Assembly (NCBI GenBank): GCA_027347125.1
Contig: DAIERC010000148.1
Coordinates: 1-8,581, forward strand
DNA from: Ignavibacteriales bacterium
GTDB taxonomy: Bacteria > Bacteroidota > Ignavibacteria > Ignavibacteriales > Ignavibacteriaceae
Reading direction: 5' to 3'
Length of the DNA stretch: 8,581 bases
Made by a program: the position numbers and the translations under genes. The notes beneath the pieces were generated by a model, which saw nothing but the letters and a program-made list of their open reading frames with translations, was not told the DNA's origin and searched no databases. Every line of letters starts with the position of its first letter. Position 1 is the stretch's first letter. Of this stretch, positions 1 to 5,967 are shown in pieces.

Positions 1-212
1 TAGCTGTTTATGGATGATTTTCCGGTTTTTTTGACGCTAATTTTTATTGAAAAAATAGCGCCCCCAAAATTCAATAGCGTAAAAACCGCCGCAGTAATAA
101 TTGATAAAAATATCTTCTGAGAAATATTCCCCGAAAAGAAAAGCAATAACATAGTAATGAACAAAGCCGTAATAATTGAAAAATTGATGATGAGCAGTTT
201 TTTTTCAGTCAT
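1..212 (-). CDS. Small two-helix membrane protein at the head of the ATP synthase operon (5' part only)
   Basis: The start codon shares one base with the stop of atpZ (TAATG junction), and the frame stays open for 70 codons to the window edge, so only the N-terminal part is seen. After MTEKKLLI come two hydrophobic stretches, at about residues 8-27 and 34-56, then a basic tail (KISVKKTGK). No catalytic motif is visible. Position directly after AtpZ, where many bacteria carry a small AtpI/'ATP synthase I'-like protein before atpB, suggests an F0 assembly accessory protein in the inner membrane. That role is inferred from place and topology, not from a recognised signature. The one-base overlap implies translational coupling with atpZ. 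Confidence 0.6.
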   Translation of the reverse strand, partial: MTEKKLLIINFSIITALFITMLLLFFSGNISQKIFLSIITAAVFTLLNFGGAIFSIKISVKKTGKSSINS

Positions 213-442
213 TATTTATGATCCGACTTTATAGCCGTCTTAATAAAATTATACATTCCCCCGGCAACCCCGATAAATGAAAACACAATGGTTAAAACAG
301 GCTCGGTATTAAATTTACCGTCTAACCACACGCCCAGTAAAACCATAGCGGTAACCGTAACCGCCAGTTGTGTTCCCAAACCTAAATAGGCCGCCCAGTT
401 ATTATCCTGCTCATCGTTACCGGACTTAAAAGGTTTAGGCAT
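212..442 (-). CDS. atpZ: AtpZ/AtpI-family F0F1 ATP synthase accessory subunit
   Basis: This 76-residue protein has a short polar N terminus, with W16 just before the first helix (about 18-40). A loop with DGKFNTEP (41-48) follows, then a second helix (about 49-70) containing GVAGGMYN. The two-helix hairpin with G-x-x-x-D and a Pro after the loop, plus a Gly-rich second helix ending in N, is the pattern of the AtpZ/ATPase_gene1 family. Members are encoded at the start of F-type ATP synthase operons and have been linked to Mg2+/Ca2+ transport or assembly of the c-ring. It starts five bases after the bactofilin stop and overlaps the next gene by one base, so it lies inside one polycistronic message. 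No good Shine-Dalgarno is seen; translation probably depends on coupling. Confidence 0.82.
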   Translation of the reverse strand: MPKPFKSGNDEQDNNWAAYLGLGTQLAVTVTAMVLLGVWLDGKFNTEPVLTIVFSFIGVAGGMYNFIKTAIKSDHK

Positions 443-447
443 GGCAG

Positions 448-828
448 TTATTCATTTTTTTCCGAAGTAACAGGAGCATAATCTTTTTTGTTCATGCTGC
501 TGTTTCCTTCAAAGACGGCGCCTTCTTCAATTACTAAAATTTTTGCTACAATATCGCCCTTCAGCGAAGCAGTTGGCTCCAGCATAATTTTATCGTTCGC
601 AACAAGCGATCCGTTAACTTTACCGCCAAGAGTAATTACCTGGGCGCTTATTTCACCTGCAACCTCTCCATGCGAACCGATAGTTACGTTGCCTTTGGCA
701 TTAATATTCCCTTTTACATTGCCGTCAATACGTACGTTTCCGTTGCTGGAGAGTTTACCTTCAAGCATTACGCCTGTGCTAATTATGGTTACGGCATCCT
801 GGCCAAGGCTGGTATTTTTTTGTTTCAA
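448..828 (-). CDS. Bactofilin family cytoskeletal protein
   Basis: A 126-residue protein whose core (about residues 13-110) is a run of short beta-rich repeats with regularly spaced Gly and Val/Ile, for example GNVRIDGNVKGNINAKGN followed by VTIGSHGEVAGEISAQV. This is the right-handed beta-helix of bactofilins (DUF583/polymer-forming cytoskeletal family). The flanking N terminus (about 12 residues) and charged C-terminal tail are short and there is no membrane helix, as usual for these cytosolic, membrane-associated polymers. The start is TTG at 826-828; it is preferred because AAAGGAG lies seven bases upstream and overlaps the stop of the M23 peptidase gene. The pairing with an M23 peptidase is typical: bactofilins scaffold peptidoglycan hydrolases at defined sites. 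Family is sure; the specific cell-shape role is inferred. Confidence 0.92.
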   Translation of the reverse strand: MKQKNTSLGQDAVTIISTGVMLEGKLSSNGNVRIDGNVKGNINAKGNVTIGSHGEVAGEISAQVITLGGKVNGSLVANDKIMLEPTASLKGDIVAKILVIEEGAVFEGNSSMNKKDYAPVTSEKNE

Positions 829-835
829 TTTCTTG

Positions 836-842
836 CTCCTTT
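836..842 (-). promoter_or_regulatory. Shine-Dalgarno for the TTG-started bactofilin, overlapping the M23 stop
   Basis: On the minus strand the junction reads TAAAGGAG: the TAA stop of the M23 peptidase gene (841-843) shares bases with an AAAGGAG ribosome-binding site, followed by a seven-base spacer and TTG. It is among the best Shine-Dalgarno sequences in the window; most other genes here have weak or none. It fixes the non-ATG start of the bactofilin and suggests re-initiation by ribosomes finishing the peptidase. Confidence 0.75.
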
Positions 843-1695
843 AATAATTGATTAGAACAGTTTTGGGGTCGATTGGTTTACCGTCTTTCCAAACTTCAAA
901 ATGAAGATGCGGCCCGGTTGTAATTTCACCGGTGTTACCGCTAAGGGCAATCATTTCTCCTTCAACAACCATATCTCTCGCCTTCTTAAGCAAAGCCGAG
1001 CAATGTTTGTAAACGGAAATATAACCTTCCGAATGGACAATAATCATCATATAACCGTCTCTAACGGTATAATCTGCAAATGCTACATAACCGCTTGCGG
1101 CGGCGTAAACAGGCGAGCCGGTGCGGGCAACTATATCTATTCCCATATGGCCGTTTTCGGGGTTAAAACCCCGGCTAATAAACCCGTTTAACGGCATACT
1201 GAAATAAATCGATTCGGAATCTTTTGGCGTGTTACCGTAAAAAAGATATTTTATTACCGCCAAAATATTTCCGCCGAAAGGATTGTTTTGCTGGTTGTTT
1301 TTAGTATCCAGTTTACCTGAAAGCGAGTCGATAAGGCTTGAGTCGCCGAGCATTATGGCGTCTTTAAGCTGCTGGTTGGTGGTTTTAAGGCTCTCCAGTT
1401 CTTTTGTAAGAAATATTAATCTACGGCTAAGTTCATCAATCATTCTTTTATCGGATACCGACAGATTGGATCTATGCGGGAAAAATATTCCTTCTAACGG
1501 AGTGGCGCTAAATAAAATAGAACCAAGCACCAGCATAACAAAAGTATAAACCGCCAGCAAACCGTAAACTTTACCGGAACTAAAATGTTTCGATTTTGTT
1601 TCGGCGCCGGCACCCGAAGGGATTATAACAATTGAAAAACCTTTTATTTTTTTTAATCGTTTTATATCTATTTTTTTTAATAAGTCTTTAAACAT
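841..1695 (-). CDS. Membrane-anchored M23 family peptidoglycan endopeptidase
   Basis: 284 residues. A basic cytoplasmic N terminus (1-42) includes FSIVIIPSGAGAETKS. One membrane helix follows (about 43-63), then a periplasmic heptad-like segment likely to be a coiled coil (about 82-113), a linker, and a C-terminal LytM/M23 domain (about 165-284). The zinc and catalytic residues are intact: H183 and D187 in HMGID, H231 in YKHCS, and H263 and H265 in HLHFE. An active Zn-dependent DD-endopeptidase that cuts peptide crosslinks in the periplasm is therefore expected. The gene lies 14 bases after sua5 and its stop overlaps the ribosome-binding site of the bactofilin gene. This matches the common bactofilin-M23 pair, in which the cytosolic part may contact the bactofilin polymer (inferred). 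No convincing Shine-Dalgarno precedes the ATG. Confidence 0.9.
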   Translation of the reverse strand: MFKDLLKKIDIKRLKKIKGFSIVIIPSGAGAETKSKHFSSGKVYGLLAVYTFVMLVLGSILFSATPLEGIFFPHRSNLSVSDKRMIDELSRRLIFLTKELESLKTTNQQLKDAIMLGDSSLIDSLSGKLDTKNNQQNNPFGGNILAVIKYLFYGNTPKDSESIYFSMPLNGFISRGFNPENGHMGIDIVARTGSPVYAAASGYVAFADYTVRDGYMMIIVHSEGYISVYKHCSALLKKARDMVVEGEMIALSGNTGEITTGPHLHFEVWKDGKPIDPKTVLINY

Positions 1696-1709
1696 TTCGC
1701 AACGCTTTT

Positions 1710-2345
1710 CTATTTGAATTTTTCCAGTAAATCTTTAAACTTTATTTTGCCTTCTCTTAAAAGCTGCGGTTCGTTTTCGCTCAGGTCGATTATTGTTGAG
1801 GCCTCAATAAAAGTTTTCTTGCCCGTATAAAAGATAGTATCAACCTCGGTGGAAAACTCATCTTCAATTAAAGTGTATTCGATCATCGGAGCCTGGCCGC
1901 TTCTATTAACGCTGGTGGAAATCAACGGCATTTTAAGTTCGCCCGTAAGCTTTTGGCAGAACCTGTTGTTCGGAATTCTAAAAGCGGCGGTTTCCGTTCC
2001 AAATATAGCACTTGTTTTAGAATTAAGCTTTAACACAACCGATACCGGGTTCGGCCAGATGGCCAGAAGAAAATCGAGATGCTTTTCCGATTTCATATCC
2101 ACATATTTAATTAAACTTTCAATGCTGTCGATTAAATGTATGTATCTCTTATTTTCATCTCTTTGTTTTATTTCTGTAATTCTTTTTACTGTTTCGCCGT
2201 TGAAAGGATTTGCACCAAACCCGTAAATAGTATCTGTAGGGTAAATAAATACGGAGCCGGCAAGGTATAGCTTTTTTGCTTTTTGAACCGCTTCATCAAA
2301 ATTATCATCAATATTAATAATCTCTGCGCTTTTAGTTTTTATCAT
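1710..2345 (-). CDS. L-threonylcarbamoyladenylate synthase (Sua5/YciO/YrdC family, short form)
   Basis: 211 residues, a single YrdC-type domain without the extra C-terminal Sua5 domain. Family blocks appear in order: YPTDTIYGFG (35-44), KQRDENKR (60-67, covering the K-x-R nucleotide-binding motif), WPNPVSVVL (97-105), AFRIPNN (121-127), STSVNRSG (143-150), STIIDLS (183-189) and LLREGKI (195-201). The enzyme makes threonylcarbamoyl-AMP from threonine, bicarbonate and ATP for t6A37 modification of ANN-decoding tRNAs. Some blocks are atypical: N replaces G in the usual WPGP, and the KPL that normally follows K-x-R is replaced by KRYIHL. A YciO-like paralogue with weaker or different activity is therefore possible. 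Its start lies 14 bases inside the end of the glycosyltransferase gene, indicating co-translation within the envelope operon. Confidence 0.85.
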   Translation of the reverse strand: MIKTKSAEIINIDDNFDEAVQKAKKLYLAGSVFIYPTDTIYGFGANPFNGETVKRITEIKQRDENKRYIHLIDSIESLIKYVDMKSEKHLDFLLAIWPNPVSVVLKLNSKTSAIFGTETAAFRIPNNRFCQKLTGELKMPLISTSVNRSGQAPMIEYTLIEDEFSTEVDTIFYTGKKTFIEASTIIDLSENEPQLLREGKIKFKDLLEKFK

Positions 2346-3357
2346 TTAGCATTTCCTCTATTTTTGAAATTACAATTTGCGGTTTAAGCTTGTAACCGCA
2401 GTCGAATGTTTTTACCGGACATTCTTTATGTCCGTGAATTCCGCAAGGCTTACACGGCAAATCGTCAAAGCTCAAAAAACTACTTTTACTGTTGTAAGGA
2501 TAAAAGCCGAAGCTTGAAACCGTAGAGCAATAAATAGTTAAAACCGGAATATGAGCGCTTACGCCCATGTGGGTCGGCGCGCTGTCGTTGGATATTAATA
2601 TTTCAGCTCTCTTCAATAGTTCTATAGTTTCGGTCAAAGAGAACATACCGGCAACTGACGCAGTTGAGCCCGGAATGTTAGTTATAAGATCAGCGCAAAG
2701 TTCTTTATCTTTTTCGCCGCCTATAATAAAAATATAATATCCTTTGTCCTTCAGAAAATTAATTATTTCCCTGTAATATTCTTGTGGATAAATTTTGGTA
2801 TTCCAAACGCTTCCGGGCGCCACCGCGGCAATTTTCGAATTTATTTTATTATCCGAAAAATAGCGGTCAATCTTTTCAATAATTTCTTTATCGCTTCTAA
2901 TCTCCGGCAAAATTTTCCAGTCGTTGTTTTTATTCGTGTAACCGATAAGCTCCAGATTTCTTTGAACTTCATGATGCCCGGGTTCGTAATTAATTATATG
3001 CCGGTATACATGCTTTAAGCTGCTATTTGAAAACCCGTATGTTTCTTTTACACCCAGGCTAAGAACGATAAATGAAGTTCTAAGCGACCGGTGCGGCGAA
3101 TAAATTTTTGCGTAATTATTAACCTTAATTTCTTTTATGAATCTTAATAACCCGAACAAAGATTTATGTTTATTCTTTTTATCAATAACTAAAACTCTAT
3201 CAACATAACTTGAAGCGGAAAAAATTTCATGGGTGGACGGAATAGCCAGTACATGAATTTCGCAAGTATCGTTTTGTTCTTTTAATTTCTGAATCATCGG
3301 CAGTGTAAGAATGGCGTCGCCGATAAAAGCAGTTTGAATAACTAAAATTTTATCCAT
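2332..3357 (-). CDS. Glycosyltransferase family 9, LPS heptosyltransferase-like
   Basis: 341 residues with two Rossmann-like halves of the GT-B fold. The N-terminal half opens with ILVIQTAFIGDAILTLPMI; D14 sits where the catalytic base of WaaC/WaaF enzymes lies. The C-terminal half has APGSVWNTKIYP (180-191, with K188), FIIGGEKD (210-217) and SNDSAPTHMGVSAHIPVL (256-273), the ADP-heptose binding signature of GT9. It probably transfers heptose to the LPS inner core at the cytoplasmic face. The C terminus carries four cysteines (C302, C305, C313, C320) spaced C-x2-C-x7-C-x6-C, a feature seen in part of this family. The gene follows the lipid A acyltransferase, a natural functional neighbour. 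Donor and acceptor sugars cannot be decided from sequence. Confidence 0.87.
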   Translation of the reverse strand: MDKILVIQTAFIGDAILTLPMIQKLKEQNDTCEIHVLAIPSTHEIFSASSYVDRVLVIDKKNKHKSLFGLLRFIKEIKVNNYAKIYSPHRSLRTSFIVLSLGVKETYGFSNSSLKHVYRHIINYEPGHHEVQRNLELIGYTNKNNDWKILPEIRSDKEIIEKIDRYFSDNKINSKIAAVAPGSVWNTKIYPQEYYREIINFLKDKGYYIFIIGGEKDKELCADLITNIPGSTASVAGMFSLTETIELLKRAEILISNDSAPTHMGVSAHIPVLTIYCSTVSSFGFYPYNSKSSFLSFDDLPCKPCGIHGHKECPVKTFDCGYKLKPQIVISKIEEMLNDKN

Positions 3358-3363
3358 GCGTTT

Positions 3364-3429
3364 TTAGTATTTCCATCTTTTATGCATCCATAGCCATTGC
3401 TCCGGATATTTGCGGACAATATTTTCGAG
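3364..3429 (-). other. In-frame continuation of the acyltransferase after a premature TAA
   Basis: Reading on in the acyltransferase frame past TAA at 3430-3432 gives 21 sense codons beginning LENIVRK, running through YPEQWLWMHKRW and ending KY, then a second TAA at 3364-3366. PEQW-x-W-x-H-x-RW is the well-known C-terminal signature of lipid A acyltransferases, so this stretch was or is part of the gene. The second stop leaves only six bases before the glycosyltransferase ATG, like the tight spacing elsewhere in the operon. The interrupting codon is one substitution away from GAA, CAA or AAA, residues plausible at that place. Sequencing error, a recent nonsense mutation and stop-codon readthrough all fit; the sequence alone cannot choose. 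Confidence 0.85.
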
Positions 3430-4233
3430 TTAATCCGTAAGTCTTTGCGAGAGTTCAACTATTTTTTCTTCCTCGCTTTCAGGAAGGTTTTTAGTGTCAA
3501 CCTCTTCAAATTTTATAATGTAAGAATTATCCGGCTGTCTGACGGAAACACCGTAAAAGATAGGTGCGCCGGTTTTCAATGCTAAAATAGCGGGTCCTGG
3601 ATAAACGGCGGCCTTTCTGCCGAAGAAATTAACTCTTATTCCGTCGGCCGAACCGCGCTGATCGGCAGCCATGGCAACTATTTTACCGTCCTTAAGCGCT
3701 TTGTACACCTGCCTGATTGATATTCCGAGGGGAATAACTTCGTTGCCCCATCTTGTTCTCATTTTGTTAAGCCAATCGCTTACAAGTGTGTTCCTTTGCG
3801 GTTTGATAATAATTGAAAACGGAATTTGCATTGTTAACCCGCCGGCAATACCGGAGTACTCCCAGTTGCCGAAATGCGCCGCTAAGAGGATAACGCCTTT
3901 TCCCTCTTCGTGTTTTTTTCTGGTAAGTTCTACGCCTTCGAACTTTGCAATATTTAAAATACTTTTTTCATCAATCCAGGGAAGGTATAAAATTTCTATA
4001 AGCGCCGTAGCAAAACTTTTATAACTGTTAAATGCAATTTTTTTTATTTGCGCAGGGGTATACTCCGTGAAGGCTTTGGTAAGGTTATCTATTGTTGTTT
4101 CTTTTCTAATAGGAATTATATAGAAAAAAACAAAAGCTAAAATTGTTGAGAATCGTCGGGAGATTTTGAGGCCGCATAATCTAAAGAGATAACTAAACCC
4201 AACAAATAAAATATATTCAAATCTATCGGTCAT
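3430..4233 (-). CDS. Lipid A (Kdo2-lipid) late acyltransferase, HtrB/LpxL-like, ended early by an in-frame stop
   Basis: As read to the first stop it has 267 residues. An N-terminal hydrophobic anchor (about 27-42) is followed by the acyltransferase domain. The catalytic H-x4-E is present as HFGNWE (H120, E125), and further family blocks are KPQRN (144-148), ADQRG (190-194), FFGRKAAVYPGPAILALKTG (203-222) and a closing SQRLTD. The enzyme adds a secondary acyl chain to lipid A at the inner membrane. Family members normally run about 290-300 residues and end in a PEQW-x-W-x-H-x-RW tail. Here a TAA replaces one codon just before that tail, which continues in the same frame (3364-3429). The uninterrupted protein would be 289 residues. 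The catalytic residues lie before the stop, so partial function cannot be excluded. The start has no clear Shine-Dalgarno but follows a candidate promoter. Confidence 0.85.
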   Translation of the reverse strand: MTDRFEYILFVGFSYLFRLCGLKISRRFSTILAFVFFYIIPIRKETTIDNLTKAFTEYTPAQIKKIAFNSYKSFATALIEILYLPWIDEKSILNIAKFEGVELTRKKHEEGKGVILLAAHFGNWEYSGIAGGLTMQIPFSIIIKPQRNTLVSDWLNKMRTRWGNEVIPLGISIRQVYKALKDGKIVAMAADQRGSADGIRVNFFGRKAAVYPGPAILALKTGAPIFYGVSVRQPDNSYIIKFEEVDTKNLPESEEEKIVELSQRLTD

Positions 4234-4278
4234 TAAAAATGATAAGCTTTATATACCATCAAAAAAAATTAACAACTG

Positions 4279-4310
4279 CAAAGTTACATATTTGAGTTTA
4301 TTAATGGAAA
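4279..4310 (-). promoter_or_regulatory. Candidate Bacteroidota-type promoter for the envelope operon
   Basis: On the minus strand TAACTTTG (4279-4286) matches the TAnnTTTG -7 element described for Bacteroidota, and TTTC (4307-4310) lies 20 bases upstream, one mismatch from the TTTG -33 element. The predicted start would fall some 35-45 bases before the acyltransferase ATG. The 137-base gap (4234-4370) is otherwise AT-rich without other clear structure. The element is short and could occur by chance in such sequence; whether this lineage uses the Bacteroidota consensus is not known from the window. Confidence 0.4.
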
Positions 4311-4370
4311 TAACAAGAAAGCCCAACAGTAACAATCGTATCTTTTAATAATATATAAAGCCTTCAAAAA

Positions 4371-5750
4371 TTAGTTGGCGGATATTCTGCTCTGCCAGTT
4401 AGCGTCGTAAATTTCACCCCGCTTTGTTGATGAAACTAATTCATAATCTGAAAAGCCGTTCATATCGGCAAAATCAAATTCAACGCCGCCTTCAATATCA
4501 TTATACTTCCAGATAATATATGGCTTGGTGTTATCCTGATTCGGGTACCTGTCTATCTCGCTCGGTTCGCCGTACATAATAAGCACACGTCCTCTGTCGG
4601 TTTTCCATCCGGTCCGTACCATGCTACTGAATCTTTTATTGCTTTCATCCACACGTTTCATATATTCCTGGTAATATTCGTTTTGCGGCGTAGAAGGATC
4701 GGTATCCCTTTTTTGCCAGAACTGGTATAAAAATCCTCTTTTGGCATTTAGGTCGGTTAGTTTATTATACTGCTCAATTTCAGCAGGCAAAGCTATATAT
4801 TTACTTTTTGCAAACAGGTCATCGCACTCTTCAGATGAAAGAACTCCGAACGAGCTGCTTAATACTTTCGCCTCGGCGGATGTCATGGTATCAACACTTT
4901 TAACGGAAGGATTATATACAAAAAATCTTTTTGTAGAGCCGATGCCGTAATTATTTACGCTATCTAATACAGCTATTTTTAAATTGTAGGCATCAGTCGG
5001 ATATTTGTTGATAGGAACAACGCCTACTTCGGCGCGTGAAGCAACATTTCTGGTGATTTTTTTTGCGTTGCTATAAAGTATTTTACCCTTGCTGTTGGTT
5101 ATCGTAGTATACAACATAAAAGGACTTGAAGACTGCGTTTTTTCTTTTTCATATACTTCATAATAATAAAAAACGGCTGGTACGGTTTCGCCGAATACCG
5201 CCGTTGGAATTGGCGTAACCTCAAAAGTATTTTTATAGAACATAGATTTTTTATCAGTACTATTCGGAACTATCCTTGAAGATAACTGGATATCGCTTAC
5301 GGCAAGGCTGTCTACAGAGTACGGGTTAACGATTAATTTATCGTAAATTGTTTTTTCATTCTTTTCGTTAAATTTATCTTTAACCTGAACGGTACACTTA
5401 TATTTTCCGTTAGGAACAACAAAAGCCAGTTGCCCTACCAGGCTTTTATTCTGCAAAGAATCATTAGCATCTACCGGTTGTTTTAAAAGCCACTCTTTGT
5501 CTACCACCGGCTTGTCGGCAGAGGTATCTGCAATAGTAATTTTTAAAATACTTTCAACATACTTGCCGCCGTCAACCATTTGAGGCGCTAAAGCACTTTG
5601 ATTAAGGGAATAATATAATTCCACGTAATTGGATGTTGAATCATATGCAAATTGGGCATAGTCAAAGTCAAACAAACTTCTTTTTGATTGCCCGTAAACA
5701 AGAGATATGAAAGAACACGAAAGGAATAAAACCAGTAATTTAGTTTTCAT
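4371..5750 (-). CDS. GWxTD domain-containing secreted protein
   Basis: 459 residues with a signal peptide: K2 and K4, then the hydrophobic LLVLFLSCSFISLVYG, with likely cleavage after G20. The middle (about 25-285) is beta-rich, with blocks such as YVELYYSL (42-49), GQLAFVVPNGKYKCTVQVKD (106-125) and FYKNTFEVTP (171-180), and resembles stacked Ig-like domains. The C-terminal GWxTD domain (about 300-455) holds FWQKRDTDPSTPQNEY (344-359), the name-giving GWKTD (381-385), RGRVLIMYGEP (386-396) and WKYNDIEGGVEFDFAD (414-429). GWxTD proteins are widespread in Bacteroidota, Ignavibacteria and Gemmatimonadota, and their biochemical role is unknown; a periplasmic or cell-surface location is expected. 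The gene stands alone between a terminator with its own promoter upstream and a 137-base gap downstream. No Shine-Dalgarno is seen before the ATG. Confidence 0.88.
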   Translation of the reverse strand: MKTKLLVLFLSCSFISLVYGQSKRSLFDFDYAQFAYDSTSNYVELYYSLNQSALAPQMVDGGKYVESILKITIADTSADKPVVDKEWLLKQPVDANDSLQNKSLVGQLAFVVPNGKYKCTVQVKDKFNEKNEKTIYDKLIVNPYSVDSLAVSDIQLSSRIVPNSTDKKSMFYKNTFEVTPIPTAVFGETVPAVFYYYEVYEKEKTQSSSPFMLYTTITNSKGKILYSNAKKITRNVASRAEVGVVPINKYPTDAYNLKIAVLDSVNNYGIGSTKRFFVYNPSVKSVDTMTSAEAKVLSSSFGVLSSEECDDLFAKSKYIALPAEIEQYNKLTDLNAKRGFLYQFWQKRDTDPSTPQNEYYQEYMKRVDESNKRFSSMVRTGWKTDRGRVLIMYGEPSEIDRYPNQDNTKPYIIWKYNDIEGGVEFDFADMNGFSDYELVSSTKRGEIYDANWQSRISAN

Positions 5751-5826
5751 AATTGAAGTATTCTTTTAAATGTTGATAGAATATAACGCGGTAGCGCAAA
5801 GAACATTTTATTTATTAACAGCAGTC

Positions 5827-5855
5827 AAAATAGTATATGAGTTTTTCTTTGTCAA
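5827..5855 (-). promoter_or_regulatory. Sigma70-like promoter upstream of the GWxTD gene
   Basis: The minus strand carries a perfect TTGACA (5850-5855), a 17-base spacer and TATTTT (5827-5832; four of six matches to TATAAT). It lies just after the serA terminator and about 75 bases before the GWxTD start codon, the expected place for a new transcription start. A perfect -35 with ideal spacing makes this the stronger of the two promoters proposed here. Confidence 0.55.
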
Positions 5856-5886
5856 GTATATAAAAAATGAGGTATTTGGGGATGAT

Positions 5887-5907
5887 AAAAAGGGGGTAGC
5901 AACCCCC
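5887..5907 (-). terminator. Intrinsic terminator after serA
   Basis: On the minus strand GGGGGT-TGCT-ACCCCC forms a six-base-pair, GC-rich stem with a four-base loop (5892-5907), directly followed by TTTTT (5887-5891). It lies about 60 bases past the serA stop and upstream of the GWxTD promoter, so it closes the SDR-thioredoxin-serA unit. The stem is striking in such AT-rich surroundings. Read on the plus strand it lacks a T-tract, so it acts in one direction only. Confidence 0.85.
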
Positions 5908-5967
5908 GTAATATTTATAGTGTCTTAATTTTTAAGCTTACACATGAACTTAAATTTAAACCTTCAC

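Noticed and set aside
3430..3432. A frameshift as the cause of the early acyltransferase stop
   Set aside because: The conserved tail continues in exactly the same frame after the TAA, so a substitution or recoding explains it without any insertion or deletion.
3397..3585. A 62-codon plus-strand frame across the acyltransferase 3' end
   Set aside because: It lies opposite a conserved gene and shows no family features; it is an antisense shadow, as are the other plus-strand frames in the window.
4341..4365. Possible terminator hairpin after the GWxTD gene (CTTTA...TAAAAG)
   Set aside because: Only four to five A-T rich pairs with a long loop and no proper T-tract; too weak to call.
5782..5800. 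Short GC patch (CGCGGTAGCGC) in the GWxTD leader as a possible regulatory hairpin
   Set aside because: The stem would be only three base pairs; no supporting repeat or riboswitch-like structure is seen.
5928..5960. AT-rich inverted repeat (TTTAAG...CTTAAA) just after serA
   Set aside because: Six weak pairs with a 12-base loop in very AT-rich sequence; likely chance, and the GC-rich terminator next to it explains transcription end.
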